Assembly (NCBI RefSeq): GCF_001425685.1
Contig: NZ_LMCY01000019.1
Span: 193,204 to 257,203, forward strand
Origin: Massilia sp. Root335
GTDB lineage: Bacteria; Pseudomonadota; Gammaproteobacteria; Burkholderiales; Burkholderiaceae_D
Reading direction: 5' to 3'
Length of the DNA: 64,000 bases
The notes below the pieces were generated by a model. That model was not told the origin of the DNA. It did not search any database and was given only the letters and a program-made list of their open reading frames with translations. Shown one piece after another: positions 16,404 through 27,400 of the stretch; the stretch's first letter is position 1, and the number at the start of each line of letters is the position of its first letter. The translations under genes and the position numbers were made by a program.

Positions 16404-18137
16404 TCAACGGCTGCGATCTTCGGCAAGCAAGTAAAGCTTACGCCAAAAAAATCGGTTGAGCAGCATCACGAACACGCACATGATTCCGATCCCTAACGCG
16501 ACTCTTTGAAAGTCTCCGGCGTCGGTCATTTGTTTGATATAGCTGCCCAAGCCGTCAGCAATCAGTGAGGTCTTTCCCCAAGTTACGTATTCGGCCACTA
16601 TGGCCGCGTTCCAGGAGCCACCACTGGCGGTAATGGCGCCGGTGACGAAGCTCGGGAACACTGCCGGCAAGTACACACGCTTCCACTTCAACCAGCCCGT
16701 TAACCCAAGATTGTCCGCCGCCAGGCGCAGTTCCGTTGGCAGTGTGGAAGCGCCTGCGACCACATTAAACAGAATGTACCACTGTGTTCCGAATACCATC
16801 AAAGGACTCAGCCAAATATTCAAGTTAAGATGCTCGTGCACGACGACATACACCACCAATGGATAAATCAGGTTCACGGGAAAAGCTGCCAGGAACTGCG
16901 CGAGCGCCTGGACCTTCTGTGCGTAACGGGGGCGTAGTCCTATACAAACCGCGACTGGCACCCAAAATAGCGATGCCAAGGCGATCAACGACATCACACG
17001 TACTAGCGTGATCAAGCCGAGCCCGACAACATGCAAAGCTTCGCCATAGCCGACTTCGGTATGCACGAACTGTACGAAGCGTAGCAAACCGACAAGCGCA
17101 ACGACGCCAAATAACGTGTTCCATAGCTGCGGGCTGATCCGGAACCGCTTTCGGTCTGGAGCCTGCATGAGTTGGCTGTCAAGCGGGAGGGCAAACCATC
17201 CAAGCGTTCGTGCTGCTGCTGCCCACATGCGGTCTGTCAGCGCGCGCATCCAAATGCTGCGCCGACCCCAGTCCAGCAGCCAAGACTGCTGGGAGACATC
17301 TCCTTGCGACTCTTCGAAGCGAAACTTATCGGCCCAAGCCAGGAGCGGCCGAAAGAACAGCTGGTCGTACAACAAGATGCCAGTGAACATGGCGCCGATC
17401 GCGTAGGCGATCGCGCGGCCGCTTTTCTGATCGATTGCTACAGCGATATAAGCACCGATGCCAGGCAGTTTGATGTCTTGGTTAGCCACGGAAATCGCCT
17501 CGGCTGCGACCAGCAAGAACCAGCCTCCCGACATTGACATCATCATATTCCAGAGCAAGGCCGGTATCGCATAAGGCAGCTCCAGGCGCCAGAAGCGCTG
17601 CCAGGCGGACAGGCGAAACACACGTGCAGCTTCGCCAAGCTCGGGAGGAATCGTCTTTATCGACTGGTACAAGGAGAAGGCCATGTTCCAGGCTTGCGAA
17701 GTAAAAATTGCGAATATCGCTGCACACTCGACCCCGAGCAACCTACCAGGAAAAAGCGCTATGAAGGGGGCAATTGCGATCGCTTGAAAACCCAGGATCG
17801 GTAGCGATTGCAGTATGTCTAGTAGGGGGATCATAATCTTCTCTGCAGCGCGTGATCTCGCAGCGACAACCGCAAAGACAAAGGTAAATAATAAAGCGAA
17901 GCCGAGTGCCGTGAACATACGCAAGATCGTTCGCAACAAGTAATACGGCAGGTAGATTGGATCGAGTGAGATAGGGGTAGGCTGGCCCAGAGTAAACGGG
18001 CGTGTCATTTGCATGGCGCCGTAGCCGACGGCAGCCAGCGCCGCCAATACGATCGGAAGCAGCGCCCAGTCCCAACGGTTTGGTGTCGTGTCAAAAAGCG
18101 ACCGACCGGTACGGCCAGGCGTAAATAGTTCGAACAT
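16404..18137 (-). CDS. NitT/TauT-type ABC transporter double permease, orphan
   Basis: 577 aa membrane protein with two fused binding-protein-dependent permease domains. Domain 1 (about 60-260) shows the EAA-type loop ELGEAARVFRLSAWQRFW; domain 2 (about 350-570) has LRLAADNLGLTGWLKWKR followed by LPAVFPS. Fused permeases of this kind work with an ATPase and a periplasmic protein in nitrate/sulfonate/bicarbonate-type uptake. The ATPase gene normally follows the permease, but only 215 non-coding bases remain before radical SAM copy 2, so the partner is missing. The substrate cannot be told. It lies between the integration site and the NRPS cluster on the opposite strand, and I do not think it serves peptide export. 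Confidence 0.8.
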   Translation of the reverse strand: MFELFTPGRTGRSLFDTTPNRWDWALLPIVLAALAAVGYGAMQMTRPFTLGQPTPISLDPIYLPYYLLRTILRMFTALGFALLFTFVFAVVAARSRAAEKIMIPLLDILQSLPILGFQAIAIAPFIALFPGRLLGVECAAIFAIFTSQAWNMAFSLYQSIKTIPPELGEAARVFRLSAWQRFWRLELPYAIPALLWNMMMSMSGGWFLLVAAEAISVANQDIKLPGIGAYIAVAIDQKSGRAIAYAIGAMFTGILLYDQLFFRPLLAWADKFRFEESQGDVSQQSWLLDWGRRSIWMRALTDRMWAAAARTLGWFALPLDSQLMQAPDRKRFRISPQLWNTLFGVVALVGLLRFVQFVHTEVGYGEALHVVGLGLITLVRVMSLIALASLFWVPVAVCIGLRPRYAQKVQALAQFLAAFPVNLIYPLVVYVVVHEHLNLNIWLSPLMVFGTQWYILFNVVAGASTLPTELRLAADNLGLTGWLKWKRVYLPAVFPSFVTGAITASGGSWNAAIVAEYVTWGKTSLIADGLGSYIKQMTDAGDFQRVALGIGIMCVFVMLLNRFFWRKLYLLAEDRSR

Positions 18138-19450
18138 AACTTTTTCTTTAGCGGAAAGCTTGTGTAGGCGTAAAGCATCGATCTCTGCAGGCCAATGCGT
18201 TCAGTAGCAGGTTCTACTGACAATGTGCTACCGCGTCAAGCAATATTGCTGACCGTACAAATTAGGTTCGCAAGTGCTGGTGTGTGCACGCCGACTATGA
18301 CAAAGCAGAATTGTTTCAGTCTCGCTCAAATGCTCGCGCAATCGCCGGCCGGGCCAATGACGAACCTTACCGGCGTATGTAAACCCGAATGTGTGATATC
18401 GCTCTTCGCCGTGCAAGCCCATGCGTTAACCTACTACAGCGTCGAGGTCCAGTCGATCGGGAAAGACAGTGAACCTGAGCCCAAGTTGCGTATAGCAGCG
18501 GCCTCGCTGTGTTCCGTACGCCTTGAGCGTGATCGCAAGATCGTGGGCGGCTTCCCATTCCGCGCCGCCGGCCCACTGGCTGCCGCTGCGTCTTGCCGCC
18601 GGGTGCTCTCGCAACCACCCGCCCAGCGTTCCAGTCTGACGAAACCGTCATGCACATAACACTAGACGACGGCAGGGGAGGAGTCGCGCGGGCACTTTTG
18701 CAATCCGCGACGTTATCTCGCTACGGACAGATAAGCCAGAAGCCGCTTACAACTCCCACTCGAACACGTGCCCGCGACGAGAGCTCAGAAAGAACTTTAA
18801 ACAGCGGGATAGTACGTACGCAACTCCCATTCGTCAAGGAAACTCAGGTCAAAATTACGGTTTAGTAATAAACACAGAAGAGTGAGAATTGGAGAGATTT
18901 CGCGGCGATAGTCTGCATACAATTTCATGCTAACAACATATCCTGATAGTCAAATTCAGTCGGCTTCTGGTTCACAGTTTCAACCTCAATAAATTCTTAT
19001 ACCTATCCAACTTGGCATGGAAGCTTGACTAAACCACCGCTCATATTTGTGCTTACAACTCCATAGACCTCGCATCCTCAGCAATCGCGTCAAAGAACTT
19101 TGCCAACCTCGAATTTTTGCGACGATGCTTAAATCCGGTCGTGCTCGATTGTTGGTTTACTTCAGCGTGCCTGGAAATTCACCATTCCCCGGTCTCGCAC
19201 TAACAGATTCATATCTGTGCGCCCTGGAGGGAGTCGGTTGAATAGATCGTACGCATACTCCCACAAGCGCTTTAATTAAAATTTTTAAGTCAATTGGTTG
19301 CCAAACAGATCGACAGTATCAAATAAATCGATTTAAGCTTCTTATGTGGGGCCGCATACAGGATTAGTTCTTCGACCAAGCGAGGCGGAACGCCTCAAGG
19401 TTGAGTGATATTAATGTTTAAATATTTTTACTTAATAGGAGCATAAAAAG
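18138..19450. other. 1.3-kb gene-poor region upstream of the NRPS cluster
   Basis: Mixed composition: GC-rich debris at about 18430-18660 with overlapping short frames on both strands, none recognisable, then AT-rich DNA to the cluster start. Immediately before the cluster is a small perfect hairpin, GAGGCG-GAA-CGCCTC (19382-19396), and a ribosome binding site TAGGAG ahead of the first ATG at 19451. No regulator gene is present. The cluster promoter probably lies in 19250-19440 (for example TTTAATTAAAATTTTTAAG). Confidence 0.4.
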
Positions 19451-20581
19451 ATGTTGGGCAAGCACGATTCTTACGAAGAGGTTAAACCGATCAACGACCT
19501 TTTATGTGGCGCAGCGAAAAAGCGCGTATATAGCGCAAACGAGTGGGATACTTTGGAAGAGGTCATTGTCGGAGTAGTTGATGGTGCCGCAGTTCCTACT
19601 TGGGATCCAATGATCGAAGCCGTAGTGCCAGATGGACAGGAAAGTTTTTTTCGGGCTTACGGCGGCAAGCCATGGCCAGCGAATGAGGTTGCGGCTGCTT
19701 CGCGTGAATTAGAGAATCTTGTTGCAGTATTGAAGTCCGAGGGCGTCACGGTTAAGCGTCCTAGCACTGAGTCTTTCGCCAAGCCATTTAGCACACCTAA
19801 CTGGTCACAGCAATCAGGATTATATGCCGCGATGCCCCGGGACTATTTGCTGGTCGTTGGCGATGTCATAATCGAATCTCCGATGGCGTGGAGGAGTAGG
19901 TATTTTGAAGGAACAGCGTATCGGGCGCTGTTAAAAGAATATTTCAATAACGGAGCCCGGTGGTTGCCTGCCCCCCGCCCCGAATTGAGTGCTGAGTTAT
20001 TCTCTACTCAGTTTAGTAATGGTCAAGAACTGTTCGGCGAAGAATGGCAGTCAGCTGTTACCGAATTCGAGCCAGTTTTTGATGCCGCCGATTTTGTCCG
20101 TTTCGGACGAGATATTGTGGTGCAACGTAGTCATGTAACCAATGCTGCGGGTATCGAGTGGGTAAGGCGGTGTCTCGGACCATCTTATACCATCCACGAA
20201 CATCAATTTCACGACGCCCATCCCATGCATATTGACGCATCGATTATGCCGCTTGCTCCCGGCAAGCTCTTGATCAACCCGGAACGGGTAAAAGATGTGC
20301 CTGCGGTCCTTAAGGGATGGGATCTACTTCCCGCGCCTCGCTCCACGTTGCCGGCCTCTCATCCAATGAGGATGTGTAGCCCGTGGGTAGTAATGAACGT
20401 CATATCTCTGGACGAGCGTCGCGTCATTGTAGAGGCAAGTGAAGAACCATTGATCAAAGCGTTACGCAATTGGGGCTTCGAGCCGATTCCCGTGCCTTTC
20501 CGTGCCTTCTACTCATTCGGAGGTTCCTTCCACTGCGCCACGGCTGATATTCGCCGCCGACACGCAACGAACGATCTTTAA
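19451..20581 (+). CDS. Amidinotransferase (AGAT family)
   Basis: 376 aa enzyme of the arginine:glycine amidinotransferase family, which moves the amidino group of arginine to an amine through a Cys-amidino intermediate. Conserved features: FDAADFVRFGRDIVVQRSHV (catalytic Asp), HPMHIDASIMPLAPGKLL (catalytic His/Asp), WVVMNVISLDERRV, and the nucleophile Cys362 in GGSFHCATADIRRR. Relatives in natural-product clusters include CyrA, SxtG and AmtA, which make guanidinoacetate-type, guanidino or homoarginine units. First gene of the cluster, 24 bases before the oxidase gene. The acceptor is not evident; diaminobutyrate is attractive because a Dab aminotransferase is encoded downstream. Confidence 0.88.
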   Translation: MLGKHDSYEEVKPINDLLCGAAKKRVYSANEWDTLEEVIVGVVDGAAVPTWDPMIEAVVPDGQESFFRAYGGKPWPANEVAAASRELENLVAVLKSEGVTVKRPSTESFAKPFSTPNWSQQSGLYAAMPRDYLLVVGDVIIESPMAWRSRYFEGTAYRALLKEYFNNGARWLPAPRPELSAELFSTQFSNGQELFGEEWQSAVTEFEPVFDAADFVRFGRDIVVQRSHVTNAAGIEWVRRCLGPSYTIHEHQFHDAHPMHIDASIMPLAPGKLLINPERVKDVPAVLKGWDLLPAPRSTLPASHPMRMCSPWVVMNVISLDERRVIVEASEEPLIKALRNWGFEPIPVPFRAFYSFGGSFHCATADIRRRHATNDL

Positions 20582-20605
20582 TCTCATAATAAGCAGCAGG
20601 AAACT

Positions 20606-21364
20606 ATGACTATCGAAAACACGTTGACCGAAATGTTGGGCAAATCATTCGACGCTCTTGAGAAATTTAATCGAAAGCTGGGTGAATGCCAGCCAATGTC
20701 ACAGAAGGCCGCTGAAGTATATATTTGCAGTATCTACTCCTTACACAGAACGGCACCGTCGGGTATTGCGCACTTAGCAGCCCGACTGACCGATGAATTG
20801 ATGCCAATCGCGCCTTTTGACGCGCATGCCATGACCGCATGGGTCCTCGACGCTGCAGCGGATGAGTATGGCTTGCGCGGAGGCGAAACACACACAGAAC
20901 TATTGGCACGGTTTGGCGAGGCTTTCGGAGTTGATAGAACCATAATGGAAAGTCGGTGCAGTTCGACTCCAGGCGCTGCCGCAATGGAAGCAAGCATGAA
21001 CCATTGGTTCCGTCAATCTCCATTAGATTTCGCCTTAGGTGTGCACCTAGCCTCCGAGCTGACCAGTCGCCGCGAATTTGAAGGGTGGCTAAGCGTTCTT
21101 GGAAACCGTGACCATCCGGGCTGGGTATATCTTCACGCTCACTGTGCAGTTGAAGACGGCCACGTGTCGAGCCTCACCACTTTTGCTACTAAGTGGATTG
21201 AATTGCGGCCAAACAGCAGAGATATCGTTTTTGACGGAGTTCGTGCATATGACGCCGCTTACGCAAGAATGTTTAACGAAATGGCAGCCGAAATCGGTGC
21301 GCCTCCTCGGGCTCAGGAAGTGCTAACCAGTTCCTCAATAGATCTACTGGCCGCCTCGCGGTAA
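20606..21364 (+). CDS. Heme-oxygenase-like diiron oxidase/oxygenase (HDO superfamily)
   Basis: 252 aa all-helical protein of the iron-containing redox enzyme type. Putative iron ligands fall in the expected order: ADEYGLRGGETH (Glu and His), ASELTSRREF (Glu) and HAHCAVEDGHVSSL (His, Glu, Asp, His). HDO enzymes do diverse chemistry: N-hydroxylation in SznF, C-C cleavage in UndA and BesC. Here it is coupled to the amidinotransferase by a short gap, which suggests oxidation of the guanidino or amino-acid product. The reaction is not predictable from sequence alone. Confidence 0.7.
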   Translation: MTIENTLTEMLGKSFDALEKFNRKLGECQPMSQKAAEVYICSIYSLHRTAPSGIAHLAARLTDELMPIAPFDAHAMTAWVLDAAADEYGLRGGETHTELLARFGEAFGVDRTIMESRCSSTPGAAAMEASMNHWFRQSPLDFALGVHLASELTSRREFEGWLSVLGNRDHPGWVYLHAHCAVEDGHVSSLTTFATKWIELRPNSRDIVFDGVRAYDAAYARMFNEMAAEIGAPPRAQEVLTSSSIDLLAASR

Positions 21365-21449
21365 GAACCATCGATGATGCACATACGAGACGTGTGTGCA
21401 TCATCAGTATCATGTCTCATTGCGGAAAAGCTCAATAAAAAACGGAAAT

Positions 21450-24400
21450 ATGGACGGCAATAATCAAATAGAAACCACATCCCCGGTGGGGGCGGTAGAA
21501 ACTTCCATCGCAGCGGTCTGGCGTCAAGTCCTATGCCTTTCGAATATTGGGCGAAACAATAGCTTTTCTGAGCTCGGAGGTAATGCGGAAAGCGCTAAGC
21601 AAGCCGCAACTCAGATAAATAGACTTTTTCAAGTCAATTTGTCAGCCGGGCTCATTGCGGGGGCGAATTCGCTATCCGAGCTAGCGAAAATCATACGAAT
21701 TCACCAAAAACATCGTCTCACGCCAATTCGTAAGGTTTCACGTGATATCGCGTCTGATTTGTCGCTCTCGCAGCAGCGGCTCTGGTTTCTATCGCAACTG
21801 GACAACGCAAGTCGAGCATACAACGTACCAGTTGCGGTGCGACTGAAAGGTTATCTAAATACAAGGGCCTTGAATGATGCGATCTGTCATTGTATCGAGC
21901 GACATGAGATTTTAAGGACGCAGATAGTAGAAGTGTCCGGAGTCGGACTGCAAAGAGTTCTTCCCGACTTCGGAGGGTTTGAGCTCCAGTGCATCGACTT
22001 CACTCAGGAAGAGACGTCGGACAATATACAGCATCGACTGGATGCCCAGATGGTTGAAGAGGCGGCCGCACCTTTTGATCTGGAGACCCATTCTCCGATC
22101 CGAGGAAAGCTAATGAAAATAGCTGACGACGACCACATCTTAATGCTGACGCTGCATCATATCGCCGTTGACGGACGCTCAATGAGCCTGTTGAAGCAAG
22201 AAATTAGCCAACTCTATCTAGCGTTTTCAACCGGCGCAGCCAGTCCGTTGCGACCGCTTCAAATTCAATACGTCGATTATGCTGTCTGGCAACGGCAATG
22301 GTTGACCAAAGGTGGGCTCGCTAGTCAGCTAAATTATTGGCGAGATGTCCTGGCAAACGCCCCGCCAGTCCTTGAATTACCCACCGACCATGTGCGTCCC
22401 TCTAAGCAGGACTTTCACGGCCGTTCCATTGCAGTAGAGTTCGATTCTACGCTTTCGGCTCGTCTGCGATCTTTAAGTAAAAGCTGCGGCGTATCCTTAT
22501 TTATGACCGTGCTGACTGGATGGGCAATCGTATTGGCAAAGATTTCAGGTCAGAGCGATATCGTAATCGGTGTTCCGGTGGCTAATCGCCAACGACCGGA
22601 AACCGAAGATATGATTGGGCTTTTCGTGAACACAATCCCCTTGCGTATCGTCTTGCCGAAGAGAAAAGCGATCGCGGAATTATTGGTTTCAGTCCGCGAA
22701 GCTATGCTTGATGCAAGCGAAAACCAAGATGTGCCTCTGGACCAAATTGTCGAATCAGTAAACCCGAATCGTAGTCCAGGTATCAGTCCGTTATTTCAAG
22801 TCGCTTTTGGATGGAAAGATGGCCAAGGGGTTCCCATTACTTTTCCGGGAGTAGAAGTTACCGAAATCGAAATCGAAGACAGGACCGCGAAATTTGATTT
22901 AACGTTAGAGCTGGAAGAGTCCGCAAAGGGAATTGCTGGTACGCTTAACTATGCATGTGCCTTATTCGACGCTGAAACAATTCGGCGTCATATCAGTTAC
23001 CTCCGTCAGACGCTGACGATAATGGCAGCAGATCAACAGCACCTAGTCGACAATGTATCTTTGTTAACCGATTCTGAACGCCACACTGTTCTCGAAAAGT
23101 TCAACTCAACAGCTATTGATTTTCTTCGGAAAGATTGCGTGCATCAACTGTTCGAGGAGCAGGTCAGCACAAGTCCCAATAATGTCGCTTTGGTATTTTG
23201 CGAACAACAGCTTACATATAAAGAACTGAATGCAAAGTCAAATGAGTTAGCATATCGCTTAATCGCGGCAGGCATAGGTCCCGGACAGACGGTTGCGTTA
23301 TTCTTTGAGCGAGGAATGGAATCGATAGTGAGCATGCTGGCCGCACTCAAAGCAGGTAGCGCTTATGTACCAATCGATTCAACTTATCCCATTGAGCGGA
23401 TTGCCAATATTCTTGATGACAGTAAGCCTGCAGTGCTTCTTACGCACGGGCTCTTGAGGGACAGGGTTTTATCTATTGATACTCGAGTCCTAATAGTCGA
23501 CCTCGATACCGAACCTGTTAGTTCGCATTGGGACAATAATCCGGTTGTGCCAGGACTTAGTTCATCTTCTTTAGCCTATGTTATATATACGTCAGGCTCC
23601 ACCGGCCAACCTAAAGGCGTAATGATTGAACACCGCGGGGTGACCAATCTCGCGCTCACGCAACGACAACTCTGCAATATCGGATTGGCGAGCCGGATGT
23701 TGCAAGCCGGATCACTAAGTTTCGACATATCAGTATTCGAGTGCATGGTAGCGCTCTGCAACGGGGCTCGACTGTACTTGGCGACAACAGAACAATTGCG
23801 CCCTGGCGAGCCATTAAAGAGAACGCTGCAGCATAATCGGATCACTCATACTATATTGACGCCTAGCACGGTTGCCGCGCTGGGGAGCCCTGTTGGATTG
23901 CCCTTTTTAGAGGTCCTTATTATGGGCGGGGAAATATGCCCGCCAGAATTAGCACGTCGTTGGGGGAAAGCGACCAAGGTATTTAACGCCTATGGCCCCA
24001 CTGAAATAACCGTTGTTGCGAGCATGTACGATTGTAATGCGCACACGGCTAGAGAAATATCCACGGTGCCTATCGGTACGCCAATATCTAACACCCGTAT
24101 TTATATTTTGGACGGCGCCGGAAAACCTGTTCCAATTGGAACCGTAGGCGAACTCTATGTCGGCGGTGCGGGGGTCGCACGAGGCTATCTAAACCGCACC
24201 GATTTAACTGCCGAGCGATTCCCTTCGGATCCATTCTCTAATGAAGCCAATGCTGTGTTATATAAAACGGGCGATCTCGCCCGGTGGCTTTCGAGCGGGG
24301 TCCTAGAATATATTGGCCGCAACGATCAGCAAATAAAATTGCGTGGATTTCGAATCGAATTAAGTGAGGTGGAATCGAAGATCGCCGCGATTGGAGGGAT

Positions 24401-27400
24401 TCGCGACTGCGCTGTAATATTGAGAGACGATTTTGTTGGCGAAAAGCGTATGGTCGCTTATGTGTGTCTAGAAAATGGCGCGGACATTTCGCCGCTCTCG
24501 ATACGGACATGCTTACTTGCGACGCTACCTGACTATATGGTTCCGTCATCTTTTGTGACGCTGGAAAGTCTTCCACTGAATGTGAACGGAAAGCTCGATC
24601 GTCAGGCGCTGCCGGCGCCTGACGAAGTCGATTATGCGATCCAACGTTATGTTGCGCCAAGCACGCCTGAAGAGGAGATCCTGATAAGGATATATCGTGA
24701 TGTACTACGCATTAACGCCGTAGGTGCGAACGATAGTTTCTTCGCTTTAGGTGGCCACTCCTTGCAAGCCACAAGATTGGCCGCCCGGATTCGCGAAGAA
24801 TTCTCAGTGGAATTGCCGGTGCAGGTGGTGTTCGAAACACCCGTAGTCCGACCCCTCGCCGAACGTCTAAAAGCCCTGCAGGCGTCGGAACAGGGGACGC
24901 TTGTGCCACCGTTGACTGCGCAATTACGGGAAACTCGTTCGCCCGCTTCGTACGCACAGGAACGGCTCTGGTTTCTTGACCAACTGCATTCGGAAAACGC
25001 AGCTTACAACGTTTCGATCGCATTCCGACTTGAAGGAAAACTCGATATCGTGGCCTTGAAGGGTGCCTTGGCTTTATTGATCGAGCGGCATGAAACTTTG
25101 CGCACCCGCTTCGAGTCAACCTCCGGCGAGTGTTTTCAGGTCACGGAGGATATAGATAGGTTCGTATTAAGCAGTGTTGACCTAACTAGAATTCCCATCA
25201 TGATGCGTCAGGGAGAAGCCCTACGCATTATGAAGGACGAAAGTACGAAGCGATTTGACCTGTCTAGTGCTCCGTTGTTCCGTGCCTGTGCGATTAAAGT
25301 CGACGAGTTCGATCACGTCCTAGTAATGACAACTCATCATATCGTATCGGACGGCTGGTCATTAGACATACTGTTGTCAGAATTTTCTGCTCTGTACAGT
25401 GCCTTTAGGGAAGGACGGCGGTCGCCTCTACCACCGCTCAGCGTGCAGTACGCAGACTACGCAATTTGGCAGCGGAGCTGGCTAAAAGGAGAGGTACTGA
25501 AAACTCAACTCGCCTACTGGAAGCAGCAGTTAGCCGGATCGCCTCCAGCTTTAGAGCTTCCAACAGATTTTCCGCGCCCGCCGATCTCGAGTAATCGCGG
25601 TGCGGTCATTTCGTTTGCAATATCAAAAGACGCGACGCTAGAGCTGACAATGTTAGCTAAGCGAGAAAGCGCAACCCTCTACATGGTAATGCTGGCGGCG
25701 TTCCAAGCCCTCTTATCTCGCTGGAGTCGGCAAGAAGACATTGTCGTCGGATCGCCTATCGCCGGACGCACTGTGCAGGCGACAGAAGGCCTAATAGGTT
25801 TCTTCGTGAATACTTTGGCCATACGATTAAATCTTTCTGGCAAGCCAAGCTTTGTCGAACTTCTTGCCCGGACGCGGAAGGCCGTGATCGCTGCGCAACA
25901 CCACCAGGACGTGCCCTTCGAACGGGTAATACAGGAACTAGATGTCGACAGAAATCTTTCCCGTCATCCCTTGTTCCAGGTTATGTTTGCGTTTCAAAAC
26001 ATCTCGACAGTGAGCATGCAGCTTTCTGGCTTAACTGTCTCGAAATTGGCGACCCAACAAAAAGCGGTAAAGTTCGATTTGTCGATGAACATTACAGAAA
26101 CCGACTTTGGATTGCGAGGGGAACTGGAATATTCTACTGAATTATTTGACAGCAATACAATGGAACGGTTTTTGGAGCACTTCAAAAATCTTATTGAAGG
26201 TATTGTCGCTGATCCGTATCGTTGCGTCGAAAGGTTTTCCTTGCTGAGCAGCCTGGAGCGTAGCCGTGTGCTAAAGGAATTTAACTCGACAGTCTCCCCG
26301 TATCCCGCCGATAAGTGTGTGCACCAATTATTTGAAGAGCAAGTATCACGTGCACCTGAAGCCGACGCAGTCGTATTTGAAGGACGCTCTTTAACTTATA
26401 AAGAACTGAATATTAAGGCCAACCAACTTGCGCATCATCTGATCTCGATAGGCGTAAAGTCAAATGACCGCGTAGGTTTGTACGTCGAGCGTGGCGTTAC
26501 GATGATAACGGCTCTTCTCGGCATACTTAAAGCAGGCGCGGTTTATGTTCCTCTAGATCCGAACTATGCTATTGATCGTCTATCCTTCATGATCGACGAC
26601 TGTAACCCTTCAGTATTATTGGTTCAAGAAAATCTGGTTGATCGCCTGCCAGTTAACAATACGACTAAGGTCGTAATAAACGCCGACTCGTCGTTTTCGG
26701 GAAATGCTAGTAACAATCCGGATGTCAAGCGGGTGCCGGTTACGCCAGAAGACCTCGCCTATATTATATACACCTCTGGTTCTACTGGAAATCCAAAAGG
26801 GGTAATGGTCCAGCACCGCAGTTTGGTGAACTATACTTGCGATGCAATAAAGTGGTTCACCCTTACCCAAAAGGACGTAGTGCTTCAACAAAACTCGCTA
26901 AATTTCGACCTTTCGTTAGAGGAAATTTTTCCCGCGTTGCTCTCTGGCGCAACGCTTGCGCCGACGGCAGAGCTATTTGGTACGAACGAATATCAGAGTC
27001 TTGCGCCGACGGTTGTCCACCTAACCGCGGCACATTGGCATCAATTAGTTTCTAAGTGGCAACAATCGACACTGAGTGCCTACACCGATCTTGGGAATGT
27101 ACGTCTCGTCAATGTAACAGGCGACCTCCTTGCGGTAGGAATGGTTGAACTGTGGGAGCGCGTGAGACCTAAGCATGTCGTTTTGATAAATACTTACGGC
27201 CCGACGGAAACGACGATCTCCTGTACAGCGAGCTACGTGCGGACCAAAGGAGGAAGTCGCCGATATAACGTTGGCAAGCTATTCGCGAACTCGTCGATAT
27301 ACATTCTCGACCAGAATGCAGAACCGACACCAATTGGAGTCATCGGAGAGATCTATATTGGAGGCCCTGGAGTTGCACAGGGCTATTACAACCGGCCTGA

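Noticed and set aside
18195..18865. Several short frames on both strands before the NRPS cluster
   Set aside because: No conserved content in any frame, mutually overlapping, no ribosome binding sites.
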